From assembly GCA_050947015.1 (NCBI GenBank), contig JBMNVT010000011.1, positions 1 through 64,000 on the forward strand: a stretch of 64,000 bases of DNA, written 5' to 3'. This DNA comes from CAKXIK01 sp050947015. GTDB lineage: Bacteria > Bacillota > Clostridia > Oscillospirales > Acutalibacteraceae. Shown here one piece after another: positions 8,847 through 15,867 of this stretch. The position numbers were made by a program, and so were the translations under genes. The notes under the pieces were generated by a model. It had not been told where the DNA came from. It made no database searches and saw nothing but the letters and a program-made list of their open reading frames with translations. Position 1 is the first letter of the stretch. Each line of letters opens with the position of its first letter.

Positions 8847-9578
8847 TTATTCTCCGGCGGCCGTCAGAAATTCCGCACAAAGGCCGCGAATAACCTCCCC
8901 GGCGGCGATAAGCCCCGCAACCGACGGAACAAAGGAAACGCTCCCGGGAACACTGCGGCGGCCGGGCGCATCATTCGGCTCCGCCTGCAGCGGCGTGCGA
9001 GGCTCTTCTTTGGAATAAACCACCTTCAGGTGCATGATCCCGCGCCGTCTCAGCTCGATTCGCATCACGCGTGCCAGCGGGCAAACGCTTGTTTTGGAAA
9101 TATCGGCCACTTCGAACCGGGTCGGGTCCAGCTTGTTGCCCGCGCCCATGCAGCTGATAACCGGCACACCAAGCCGGGTTGCCCGTTCGGCAAGCTCCAG
9201 CTTTGCCGAAACCGTGTCCACTGCATCGACAATGTAATCATATTGCGAAAGGTCAATCAAATCGGCGTTTTCCGGCAGATAAAAGCAGCGGTTTGCATGA
9301 ACCTCTGCCGCCGGGTTGATGGAAGCGATCCGCTTTTTCATCACGTCCACCTTCGGTTCTCCCACGGTGTCCATGGTGGCAATAATCTGGCGGTTCAAAT
9401 TGGAAAGACTGACGGTATCGTGATCGAACAGGTCGAGCCGCCCTACGCCGCTGCGGGCAAGCGCTTCCGCGGCAAATCCGCCGACGCCGCCGATGCCGAA
9501 AATCGCGACGGCGGAACGCTTCAGTTTTTCAACGCCCTGCGGCGTCAGCAAAAGCTCGGTACGGGTAAATGGATTCAT
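8847..9578 (-). CDS. tcdA: tRNA threonylcarbamoyladenosine dehydratase (TcdA/CsdL)
   Basis: TcdA is an E1-like enzyme that dehydrates t6A to cyclic t6A at tRNA position 37 using ATP. The ThiF/E1 adenylation fold is clear: G28-x-G-G-V-G-G, then the acidic ribose-binding strand (LDLFDHDTVSLSNLNRQI) and the C-terminal VPSVAGLIAAGEVI segment. There is no catalytic-Cys/FCCH module of ubiquitin-type E1s, and the length (243 aa) fits bacterial TcdA. The start follows AAGGAG, and the ATG overlaps the stop of the upstream iron-sulfur gene, so the two are translationally coupled and both may act in tRNA modification. Confidence 0.93.
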   Translation of the reverse strand: MNPFTRTELLLTPQGVEKLKRSAVAIFGIGGVGGFAAEALARSGVGRLDLFDHDTVSLSNLNRQIIATMDTVGEPKVDVMKKRIASINPAAEVHANRCFYLPENADLIDLSQYDYIVDAVDTVSAKLELAERATRLGVPVISCMGAGNKLDPTRFEVADISKTSVCPLARVMRIELRRRGIMHLKVVYSKEEPRTPLQAEPNDAPGRRSVPGSVSFVPSVAGLIAAGEVIRGLCAEFLTAAGE

Positions 9579-10282
9579 AACAAATTCTCCTTCTGAGGCT
9601 GTTTTCCAAACGGGCAGACAGCCGCGCAGATTCCGCAGACCGCGCCGCGGCCGATCTGCAGATAAGCCTGCTTCATATGCCGGCTGCAGGCCTCCGGGTC
9701 AAAAATTTCACAGCGAGCCATCCCCGGGCTGTATTCTTTGCCGGTGATTGCGCACGCGGGGCAGGAATCCACACAGCGGCTGCAGCCGCCGCAGCGAGAA
9801 ACGGGAACCGCCGATTGCGCGCCGGGCAGCGGGCAATCGGTCAGCACCGTGCAAAGCCGCACCCTTGGGCCAAACTGCGGCGAAACAAACAACGCGCTCT
9901 TGCCGATCCACCCCAGCCCCGCACGAACGGCGGCCGTCTTGTGCTGAAACGCGCCCGAATACGGACCCATGTCGTGCACGCTTTGAGACGCAGGAACCGG
10001 CATGGCGAGAAATCCGGCGCGTTCCAGAAAAAGCGCCGTCCGCAGCGCAGCGTTATCCAGCGCGGCGTTGACAGCCCTGTAATGCTGAAAATAAGTAAAG
10101 GTCGGCTCAAAACGCGTTTCCACCTCGTCGAGCACACCGCTGCAAAGCCGAAACACCAGCGTAACGCCGTACGGCAGATGTGCATAGCGTTCCGGCAGCA
10201 GCCCGTGCAGATCCGAAAAGCCAATCTGCGCGATTCCGTCTTCCCAAAGCCGCTTTTCCAGCGGCAAAAAATCAATCTGCAT
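9575..10282 (-). CDS. Epoxyqueuosine reductase-like (QueG-type) 4Fe-4S protein
   Basis: Two ferredoxin-type cluster motifs are visible: CGGCSRCVDSCP near residue 178 and CGICAAVCPFGK near residue 222. The central GPYSGAFQHKTAAVRAGLGWIGKSALF segment matches the DUF1730/QueG core, including the A-x-x-G-L-G-W-I-G-K signature. At 235 residues it lacks the extra C-terminal HEAT-like part of some QueG proteins, so it may be a QueG paralogue rather than the enzyme for queuosine. I chose the ATG at 10282 (GGAGG, 6-base spacing) over the longer frame. The stop overlaps the tcdA start. Confidence 0.82.
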   Translation of the reverse strand: MQIDFLPLEKRLWEDGIAQIGFSDLHGLLPERYAHLPYGVTLVFRLCSGVLDEVETRFEPTFTYFQHYRAVNAALDNAALRTALFLERAGFLAMPVPASQSVHDMGPYSGAFQHKTAAVRAGLGWIGKSALFVSPQFGPRVRLCTVLTDCPLPGAQSAVPVSRCGGCSRCVDSCPACAITGKEYSPGMARCEIFDPEACSRHMKQAYLQIGRGAVCGICAAVCPFGKQPQKENLL

Positions 10283-10303
10283 GCAAAACCTCCACACAAG
10301 CAC

Positions 10304-10337
10304 CGAAAAGGGCGGGATGGTCTTTGCCACCCCGCCC
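10304..10337 (-). terminator. Intrinsic terminator after the hydrolase gene
   Basis: On the minus strand an 11-bp GC-rich stem (10337-10327 with 10320-10310, one G-U) is followed by four T, just downstream of the hydrolase stop at 10357. Confidence 0.65.
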
Positions 10338-10356
10338 CGCAATCACCCCGCCCGTC

Positions 10357-11283
10357 TTACAGGCGATTTTCTATCCATGTAAGCACATCGGAATAAACCT
10401 GCCCGCGGTTCAGCTCGTTGAGCGCCTCATGGCGTGCTCCGGCATACAGCTTAACCGTCACGTTCCTGACGCCGGCGTCCAGCAGCGCATGCGCAACCTT
10501 CTGCACGCCGCGGCCGTTCCCGCCCACCGGGTCTTCGGAGCCGGAAAACAGGAACACCGGCAGCCCCGGCAGAATTTTAGCCAGATTGCGCTTGTTCTGA
10601 ATGTAACAGAGACCGGAAAACAGATCCTGAAACGCCGCCACGGTAAACACAAAGCCGCAGTACGGGTCGGCACAGAAAGCGTCCACCACCGCATCGTCTC
10701 TGGTCAGCCAGTCGTAGTCGGTTCGGTTCGGAGCAAACTGTTTGTTGAACGATCCGAAGCTCAGCTGGTTGAGCCTGTTGCTCCGGTGATGGCTTCCATA
10801 CTTTTTGCGTTCCACTGCAGCCAGCGCCTGACCGGCGCGGAGGGCGGCTTCCGGCACGACCCCGGTGCCGCAGAGCAGCACGCCGGAAAGTCCGTCGCCG
10901 TACTTCATCATATACGTCCGCGCCACAAAGGAACCCATACTGTGCCCCAGCAGGAACACCGGCAGGTTTGGGTGAGCCTCCTCTTCCCTGACGCGCAGCA
11001 GATGCAGATTTTCAACCAGAAGGTTCCAACCGTCCTCTTCGGCAAAAAAACCGAGATCATCCGGCGTGCGGACAGATTTCCCGTGTCCGCAGTGGTCGAG
11101 CCCGGCCACCAGAATACCGTATTCCGCAAGAAACGACGCAAATTCCGTGTAACGCTCAATATATTCCGCCATACCGTGGGAAATCAGCAAAATGGCGACC
11201 GGTTCCTCCGGCGGAAGCCATTCCTTTGCAAAAACACGCTGAATTCCGTTTGCGGAAGTAAAATAATACTCGTTGGTCGTCAT
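10357..11283 (-). CDS. Alpha/beta hydrolase, monoacylglycerol lipase/lysophospholipase type
   Basis: The 308-residue protein has the serine nucleophile elbow GHSMG (113-117, Ser115), the oxyanion region SHGMAEY (35-41) and a late G-A-R-H-E that supplies the catalytic His; an Asp in the SGSEDPV segment probably completes the triad. This layout is that of the Hydrolase_4/lysophospholipase family (PldB, YtpA). No signal peptide is seen, so it should act on lipids or esters at the inner face of the membrane. RBS AAAGGA precedes the ATG. The gene is divergent from the TPP-controlled thiT gene. Confidence 0.88.
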   Translation of the reverse strand: MTTNEYYFTSANGIQRVFAKEWLPPEEPVAILLISHGMAEYIERYTEFASFLAEYGILVAGLDHCGHGKSVRTPDDLGFFAEEDGWNLLVENLHLLRVREEEAHPNLPVFLLGHSMGSFVARTYMMKYGDGLSGVLLCGTGVVPEAALRAGQALAAVERKKYGSHHRSNRLNQLSFGSFNKQFAPNRTDYDWLTRDDAVVDAFCADPYCGFVFTVAAFQDLFSGLCYIQNKRNLAKILPGLPVFLFSGSEDPVGGNGRGVQKVAHALLDAGVRNVTVKLYAGARHEALNELNRGQVYSDVLTWIENRL

Positions 11284-11529
11284 CGAAAACCATTCCTTTC
11301 ACCGGCCGCCGGCATATAAGTCCGCTGCAGATTCCCCTGAGACAGATTCCCGTCCGCCGGTCACTGATTTGGCCGGCGTTGGTCTGCTCAACATACAAAT
11401 ATCACCGAATACCATTATACCCCATAAAGCAGCAAACGCAAAGGGATTTTCACACTTTTCCAAAAAATTTTTTGTACCTTTTTATTTTTGTGTGCGGCAA
11501 TCGCAAGAAAAAACACTTTTTCCGTGTAC

Positions 11530-11558
11530 TTGACAATTTTTCTTTCGTGCGATACAAT
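11530..11558 (+). promoter_or_regulatory. Sigma-A promoter of thiT
   Basis: Perfect TTGACA (11530-11535), 17-base spacer, TACAAT (11553-11558). It lies directly before the TPP riboswitch. Confidence 0.85.
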
Positions 11559-11571
11559 ACCCATAGAATTG

Positions 11572-11662
11572 GACGGGGTGCTGGCAATTTTGCCGGCTGA
11601 GATGGTGCAGCAGCGCCAAACCCGGGAACCTGATCTGGGTAATGCCAGCGTAGGAAGCAACT
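11572..11662 (+). promoter_or_regulatory. TPP riboswitch (THI element)
   Basis: The conserved THI core is present: the P1-side GGGGTGCTGGC, the GCTGAGAT motif (11596-11603), and the ACC...CCTGATCTGGGTAATGCCAGCGTAGGAAG block. Thiamine pyrophosphate binding should favour the following terminator and so shut off the transporter gene when the cofactor is plentiful. Confidence 0.95.
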
Positions 11663-11674
11663 AGCCGAATTCTG

Positions 11675-11707
11675 GCGCTTTGCGGGCATTTCCGCAGGGC
11701 GCTTTTT
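11675..11707 (+). terminator. Riboswitch-controlled terminator
   Basis: The arms GCGCTTTGCGG (11675-11685) and CCGCAGGGCGC (11692-11702) pair fully with two G-U and are followed by five T. The bases CTGGC (11672-11676) can instead pair with GCCAG at 11644-11648 of the aptamer P1 strand, which gives a plausible antiterminator when TPP is absent. Confidence 0.8.
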
Positions 11708-11792
11708 CTTTTGCCTGCTTTGCAAACGGCTTCAACCTCTGCGTCAGACATCCAATTCGAGACAAACATCATAATGAAAGAAGGACTCTCTG

Positions 11793-12629
11793 ATGCAAAA
11801 GAAAAACAACGTGCTGCGCATGACAGAAAGCGCGATCATGATCGCACTCGCCGTGGTGCTCAGCGAAATTCAGATCGTCAACATGCCGTTTGGCGGTTCG
11901 GTTACGGCTTTCTCCATGCTGCCGGTCATTATTATCGCTTACCGCTACGGCACCCGGTGGGGAATTTTCACCGGCGGCGTTTACGGTCTATTTCAAATGC
12001 TGCTCGGCATGAACACTTTGCGTTACGGCACCAGCTTCTGGTCGCTACTCTGCATCATTCTGTTTGACTATGTCGTTGCGTTCGGCGTGCTTGGCTTGGG
12101 CGGCGTGTTCCGCAAAGCGATTCCCAACCAGGGAGTTGCGCTGGCCTCCGGCAGTCTGCTGGTTTCGGTTCTGCGTTACATCTGCCATTTTATTTCCGGC
12201 TGGGCTGTGTGGGGCGTATGGGCTCCCGAAGGAATGCCCGCATGGCAGTACTCTCTCGGTTATAACGCCACCTATATGGTTCCGGAGGCAATCGTCACCA
12301 TTGTCGGCGCTCTTTTAATCAGCCTGTTTTTGGACTTTACCAGCCGCGACATCACCCGCCGCGCCAAACAGGCGGCTGCTTTGAGCGAACGCAACAACGC
12401 GGCCGTTGCCGCAAAAATGCTTGGCCTCGGCACCGTAGCCGGCGGCATTTTGTACGACATTTTCGCCGCCGTAAACGTTCTGTTCGTTGCCGAAGCCGAT
12501 GTTCCGTCCGAAATGATGCTCAAGGTGCTCGCGGTTACCGCGATTGCCGGTGTGGTGCTTTACGCGCTCGGCGAGGTGGTTCAGCTGCTGAGCGATCTTC
12601 GCGGGCAGAAGTCCGACACGAACGAATAA
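11793..12629 (+). CDS. thiT: Thiamine ECF transporter S component ThiT with C-terminal extension
   Basis: ThiT is the membrane substrate-binding subunit that works with the shared EcfAAT module to import thiamine. The first about 190 residues carry its hallmarks: the amphipathic start (MTESAIMIALAVVLSEIQI), helix-rich core and the thiamine-binding tryptophan/tyrosine cluster GWAVWGVWAPEGMPAWQYSLGYNATYMVPEAI (split here over residues about 134-166). Family members are usually about 190-200 aa; this one has 278, with an extra 80-residue tail containing two more hydrophobic segments (about 210-235 and 246-265). The TPP riboswitch upstream independently supports thiamine. No EcfA/T genes are nearby. 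Confidence 0.93.
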   Translation: MQKKNNVLRMTESAIMIALAVVLSEIQIVNMPFGGSVTAFSMLPVIIIAYRYGTRWGIFTGGVYGLFQMLLGMNTLRYGTSFWSLLCIILFDYVVAFGVLGLGGVFRKAIPNQGVALASGSLLVSVLRYICHFISGWAVWGVWAPEGMPAWQYSLGYNATYMVPEAIVTIVGALLISLFLDFTSRDITRRAKQAAALSERNNAAVAAKMLGLGTVAGGILYDIFAAVNVLFVAEADVPSEMMLKVLAVTAIAGVVLYALGEVVQLLSDLRGQKSDTNE

Positions 12630-12650
12630 GCCCTGCGTTAAAAGCCAAAC

Positions 12651-12693
12651 GGGAGCCGCTTTCCTCTTTTCAGGGGGCGGCTCCCGCCTTTTT
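12651..12693. terminator. Bidirectional terminator between thiT and yfcE
   Basis: GGGAGCCGC (12651-12659) pairs with GCGGCTCCC (12677-12685) and T residues follow. It sits between convergent genes. Confidence 0.85.
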
Positions 12694-12694
12694 C

Positions 12695-13174
12695 TTACTT
12701 TAGACTTACGCGGTTGAGCAAAATGCCTGCCGGAGTAATATCGACGGTACCATACCCGGGGGAACTTCCCCAAGAGGGGCAAAGCGCGCCGGGATTCATC
12801 AAATATAATCCGTCGTCGTAATCAATCAGCGGTTCATGCGTGTGGCCAAACAACAGCACTTTTGCTTTCCTGCTTTTTGCCGCACAGGCAATTGTATACA
12901 AATCGTATTTTACCCGGAACAGATGACCATGTGTAAAAAATATTTTTGTATTCTCCACGATTACTTCGTCAAAATCCGGCGCAGTGCAGCCCCAGTCGTT
13001 GTTGCCGCGAACGGTAAGCATTCGCTTTTCCGGCGGCAGCCCGGCGCGAACCATGGCTGCCTCTTCTGCGCCGTCGCCCAAAAAGAGAATCGTCTCCGCA
13101 TCCGGTTGTTCCCGAACGGCACGTTCCATTGCGCTTCGATTCCCATGGGAATCCGAAAAAACCAAAATTCTCAT
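12695..13174 (-). CDS. yfcE: YfcE/MJ0936-type metallophosphoesterase
   Basis: All metal-ligand motifs of the calcineurin-like YfcE family are present in order: FSDSHGN (D-x-H), FLGDGAE (G-D), RGNND (G-N-N-D), FTHGH and GHTH. The length of 159 residues is typical. Family members hydrolyse phosphodiesters with manganese in the cytoplasm; the physiological substrate is generally unclear. I chose the ATG at 13174 because it begins the conserved MRILVFSDSHGN; the longer frame adds 39 non-conserved residues. The gene is divergent from the small-protein cluster to its right. Confidence 0.9.
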   Translation of the reverse strand: MRILVFSDSHGNRSAMERAVREQPDAETILFLGDGAEEAAMVRAGLPPEKRMLTVRGNNDWGCTAPDFDEVIVENTKIFFTHGHLFRVKYDLYTIACAAKSRKAKVLLFGHTHEPLIDYDDGLYLMNPGALCPSWGSSPGYGTVDITPAGILLNRVSLK

Positions 13175-13310
13175 TCTTAACGCATCTTCCTTTCCGTTTG
13201 TTTGAGAAAACCGGTGCATCGACAGGCTTTCCCAGCTTTTCTTCTGCGCACCCGGGTTTGCACGCTTTCGCCCGCAGAGGCATAAAATCAAAAGGGAGCA
13301 AAATATTTCC

Positions 13311-13339
13311 GCATATCCGGTTCCCGGCGGTCATATGAT
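13311..13339 (+). promoter_or_regulatory. Candidate SigmaE-type (mother-cell sporulation) promoter
   Basis: GCATATC (13311-13317), exactly 14 bases, CATATGAT (13332-13339). This matches 6 of 7 and 6 of 8 positions of the Bacillus SigmaE consensus, at the correct spacing and about 40 bases before the start codon. I see no good sigma-A promoter in the same interval. The assignment is inference from consensus only. Confidence 0.45.
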
Positions 13340-13380
13340 ACACCGTGGCCGGAATTTTAATGAAACAGGGGGAGATCCCG

Positions 13381-13635
13381 ATGAAACAAGACGCCGCGCC
13401 AGATCCGCAGGAACTGGAAGCCATGATTCGCGCTGTGGCTTCACAGATTGGAGCCGACCCGGAAAGCATCCGCAGCTCCGTGCAGGGCGGGTCACCAAAT
13501 GATCTGCTGAAAAAGCTCAGTCCAAAGGATGCCGCGATGCTGCAGCAAGCTCTTTCGAACCAGGAAACCACCGCCCGCATTCTCGCTTCGCCGCAGGCAC
13601 AAGAAATTATGCGCAAGCTGATGGAAAGGAAATGA
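13381..13635 (+). CDS. Small helical protein of unknown function, 84 aa (cluster gene 1)
   Basis: I do not recognise a named family. The ATG at 13381 is chosen for GGGGGAG 7 bases upstream; an earlier in-frame GTG lies too close to the candidate promoter. The protein is charged and helical, with no signal peptide or membrane segment. Its second half (LSPKDAAMLQQALSNQETTARILASPQAQEIM, given in part) looks like two short repeated helices around S-P and A-S-P turns. Gene 2 starts 7 bases after the stop, so the genes form one transcript. Similar small genes in this arrangement appear in clostridial genomes as hypothetical proteins; that last point is recollection, not tested here. Confidence 0.75.
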   Translation: MKQDAAPDPQELEAMIRAVASQIGADPESIRSSVQGGSPNDLLKKLSPKDAAMLQQALSNQETTARILASPQAQEIMRKLMERK

Positions 13636-13642
13636 ATTTGGC

Positions 13643-14035
13643 ATGGACGACATGGCCGCAAAAATCAACGGTCTTTTACAGGACCCGGAAGCCATGAAGC
13701 AGATTCAGGCACTGGCCGGAATGTTTGCGTCGGGGCAGGATTCTGCACAGCAGGCAGAACCGGCGCAGCCCGCCGCAGCAGCTCCTGTTCCGCAGCCGGC
13801 TAAACCGGCTGCGCCGCCCTCCGCCATGCCGTCCTTTTCACCCGAAACCATGCAGATGATCGTAAAATTGATGCCGCTGCTTTCCAGCATGAATCAGGAA
13901 ACCAACAGCACACGTCTTTTGCATTCCCTGCGCCCTCTGCTGAGCGAAAAACGCCAAAAAAAGCTGGACGATGCCACGCGCATGATGCAACTGATGCAGA
14001 TGCTTCCCCTTTTAAAAAAGGGCGGTATTCTCTGA
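13643..14035 (+). CDS. Small protein of unknown function with Ala/Pro linker, 130 aa (cluster gene 2)
   Basis: An N-terminal helical segment (MDDMAAKINGLLQDPEAMKQIQALAGMF) is joined by an Ala/Pro/Gln-rich linker (residues about 35-65) to a C-terminal helical domain rich in Leu and Met (PETMQMIVKLMPLL ... MMQLMQMLPLL). The C-terminal part contains the basic LLSEKRQKKLDDATR helix. There is no signal peptide and no enzyme motif. The linker between two helical ends suggests a tether or assembly protein. It lies between the two other small genes with short gaps. Function unknown. Confidence 0.75.
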   Translation: MDDMAAKINGLLQDPEAMKQIQALAGMFASGQDSAQQAEPAQPAAAAPVPQPAKPAAPPSAMPSFSPETMQMIVKLMPLLSSMNQETNSTRLLHSLRPLLSEKRQKKLDDATRMMQLMQMLPLLKKGGIL

Positions 14036-14063
14036 ACGCTCGCGGGAAAGGAGGCGGAATGCG

Positions 14064-14531
14064 GTGGCTGAGACTCCGAAAAACGACAATGATTTGCTGC
14101 GGATGCAACAGGAAGCTATTCGCCGGGTGCGCATGATGCAGCAGCGCGCCCAGCAATCCGTAGAATCCGAATCCGGCGGCGAGCATGTTCGCCGGGATAC
14201 ACCCGCCGCCGCAGCGCCGCGGAATGTGCCCCCGGCCGAACGGGCGCACCCTGCCGCAGCACCAAACCCGGGCCGCCCGGCGCACCCGCACCCACAGCGC
14301 AATCCGCGGCCTGATCCTCCGCGGGAGCGCCCTCGCTACGCCGCCAAACCGCAGCAAAACCCAATCGCGGCTCTTTTTGGCCGCTCACACGGCAAAGGAG
14401 AAGATTCTCTTCTCGGCGCTCTGTTTGATGGCGACAGCGAACGCACCATGCTGATTGTTCTATTGATGATTCTGATTGACGACCAGAGCGATCTTTCTTT
14501 GATTTTGGCGCTGCTGTACCTGATTCTTTAA
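14064..14531 (+). CDS. Pro/Arg-rich protein with hydrophobic C-terminal hairpin, 155 aa (cluster gene 3)
   Basis: The GTG start at 14064 follows AAAGGAGGCGG. Residues 1-35 are charged and helical, residues 35-105 are low-complexity Pro/Arg/Ala/His, and residues about 125-155 are two hydrophobic stretches separated by acidic residues (TMLIVLLMILIDD and LSLILALLYLIL). The acidic-flanked Leu-rich ending is more like a surface- or interface-binding amphipathic hairpin than an ordinary membrane anchor. No homologous family name is recognised. It closes the cluster and is followed by a strong terminator. With the SigmaE-like promoter, a spore-coat or mother-cell role is possible but unproven. Confidence 0.72.
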   Translation: MAETPKNDNDLLRMQQEAIRRVRMMQQRAQQSVESESGGEHVRRDTPAAAAPRNVPPAERAHPAAAPNPGRPAHPHPQRNPRPDPPRERPRYAAKPQQNPIAALFGRSHGKGEDSLLGALFDGDSERTMLIVLLMILIDDQSDLSLILALLYLIL

Positions 14532-14579
14532 AAAGAATCGTCGGAACGCAGCCTTACCCCACCAGGCATTACACAAAAC

Positions 14580-14619
14580 GCGCGCCCTGCGGAAGGTTGT
14601 CGGCTTTCGCAGGGCGCGC
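14580..14619. terminator. GC-rich bidirectional terminator
   Basis: The 12-bp stem 14580-14591 with 14608-14619 lies between convergent transcripts. T residues follow weakly on both strands (CTTTG on plus, GTTTTG on minus). Confidence 0.65.
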
Positions 14620-14669
14620 CTTTGCAGTTTATATGTGTTTTTACCGATCACCGCTGAAAAATCTTCGAA

Positions 14670-15803
14670 TCAACCTTCCTCCAGGGAACGGATCGCCGAG
14701 ATATACTGCAGCTGAGTGTCTTCATCATACGCAATCTCATACTCGAGGTATTTAATCACACGCAGCCTTGTTTCGTTGTCGGTCTGAATGATTTCTCCTT
14801 CCGCGGCAGCGACGGAAGCAGTCGACTGCGATACGGTCGGAATCGTGCTGTCTACATTATCGGCCAGCACGCAGTACGCCACCCGCAGCGTTGCAACATC
14901 ACCCTTGTTGCGCACTGAGATCGTATACGGCTGATAGGTCCCCACGTTGCCGATCAGCGGAACATGGTACGTGTCGGTTGCCTCATCATAACTGATGGTG
15001 CCTTCGGGCGTGCCTTCTTCCGCACCGGAACCGGGCAAATAAATATCCTCCGGCGTGAGAATGCAGTTGACGCCAAACAGCTTGACCGCATTGGAGCGCA
15101 CCAGCTCTCCTGAAAAGACCATGCGCGCATTGTCGTCATAATCGTTGGTGGATGCGGCGTTTTCAAACACGGTTTTCCACACGGCCGCCTGCAGCATCAT
15201 TTCCTTGTCCGCGGCGTCCAGCGATTCAAACGGTTCCGGATCCAGCATGACCACCGGCGTGAGATATGTGTCGTAAGCACGTTCGGTGGAATCATCCGTC
15301 ACCTTATCATAGATATAATGGTACGCCTGCGTGCCGATAAAAATCAGCCCGACGAGTGCCAGACAGAGCACCAGCGTTCCGACCGGGACGCCGTACCAGC
15401 GGCGGCGGTGTTTTTTTGCCGGCGCAACGTTTTCCCCTCTTCCGGTCTCCTTCTCCTCCTGTTCATGATCTATCGGCAGTTCAATCTGCGCCTCCGTCTC
15501 CTGAAACTGCAGCTGGGCGTCCAGATCTTCCTCGCTGCCATTCTGCGCAAAATCATTGGAATTCAACACAAACGGGGAAGGGCGATCGAGCAGGCGCTTT
15601 TTCTTTTCCGGCTTTTTCTCTGCGGGTTCACCGTCGGTCTTTTCCCCGCCCCCGGCTAATTCGGCCTTTGCCGCTTCGCTGCGCTCTTCTTCATTCAGCG
15701 CAAACGGAGAGGTCTGCCGCAATGATCCGCGCAGCCCCTGTTGCTTGCCGTTTTTTTCTTGCGGCGCCTGCCCGGCCGCCTTTTTGCTCCGGTCTTCTTT
15801 CAT
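14670..15803 (-). CDS. Bitopic membrane protein of unknown function with repeated SPFxLN motif
   Basis: From the ATG at 15803 (RBS GGAAGGA) the protein has 377 residues. The first about 135 are charged, disordered and cytoplasmic; a basic stop (KKHRRR, 130-135) precedes one membrane helix (about 138-158); the remaining 220 residues are outside. The cytoplasmic part contains the same short motif twice, SPFALN at 32-37 and SPFVLN at 75-80, which looks like a repeated docking peptide. The external part has no motif I recognise. The gene follows proA after 64 bases on the same strand and may be the last gene of that operon. Confidence 0.8.
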   Translation of the reverse strand: MKEDRSKKAAGQAPQEKNGKQQGLRGSLRQTSPFALNEEERSEAAKAELAGGGEKTDGEPAEKKPEKKKRLLDRPSPFVLNSNDFAQNGSEEDLDAQLQFQETEAQIELPIDHEQEEKETGRGENVAPAKKHRRRWYGVPVGTLVLCLALVGLIFIGTQAYHYIYDKVTDDSTERAYDTYLTPVVMLDPEPFESLDAADKEMMLQAAVWKTVFENAASTNDYDDNARMVFSGELVRSNAVKLFGVNCILTPEDIYLPGSGAEEGTPEGTISYDEATDTYHVPLIGNVGTYQPYTISVRNKGDVATLRVAYCVLADNVDSTIPTVSQSTASVAAAEGEIIQTDNETRLRVIKYLEYEIAYDEDTQLQYISAIRSLEEG

Positions 15804-15867
15804 GGAATATCCTTCCTTTCCGTAAGACAGCATTTTGTCCGGTTTTGGCTGCAGCTCCGTCACCCAG

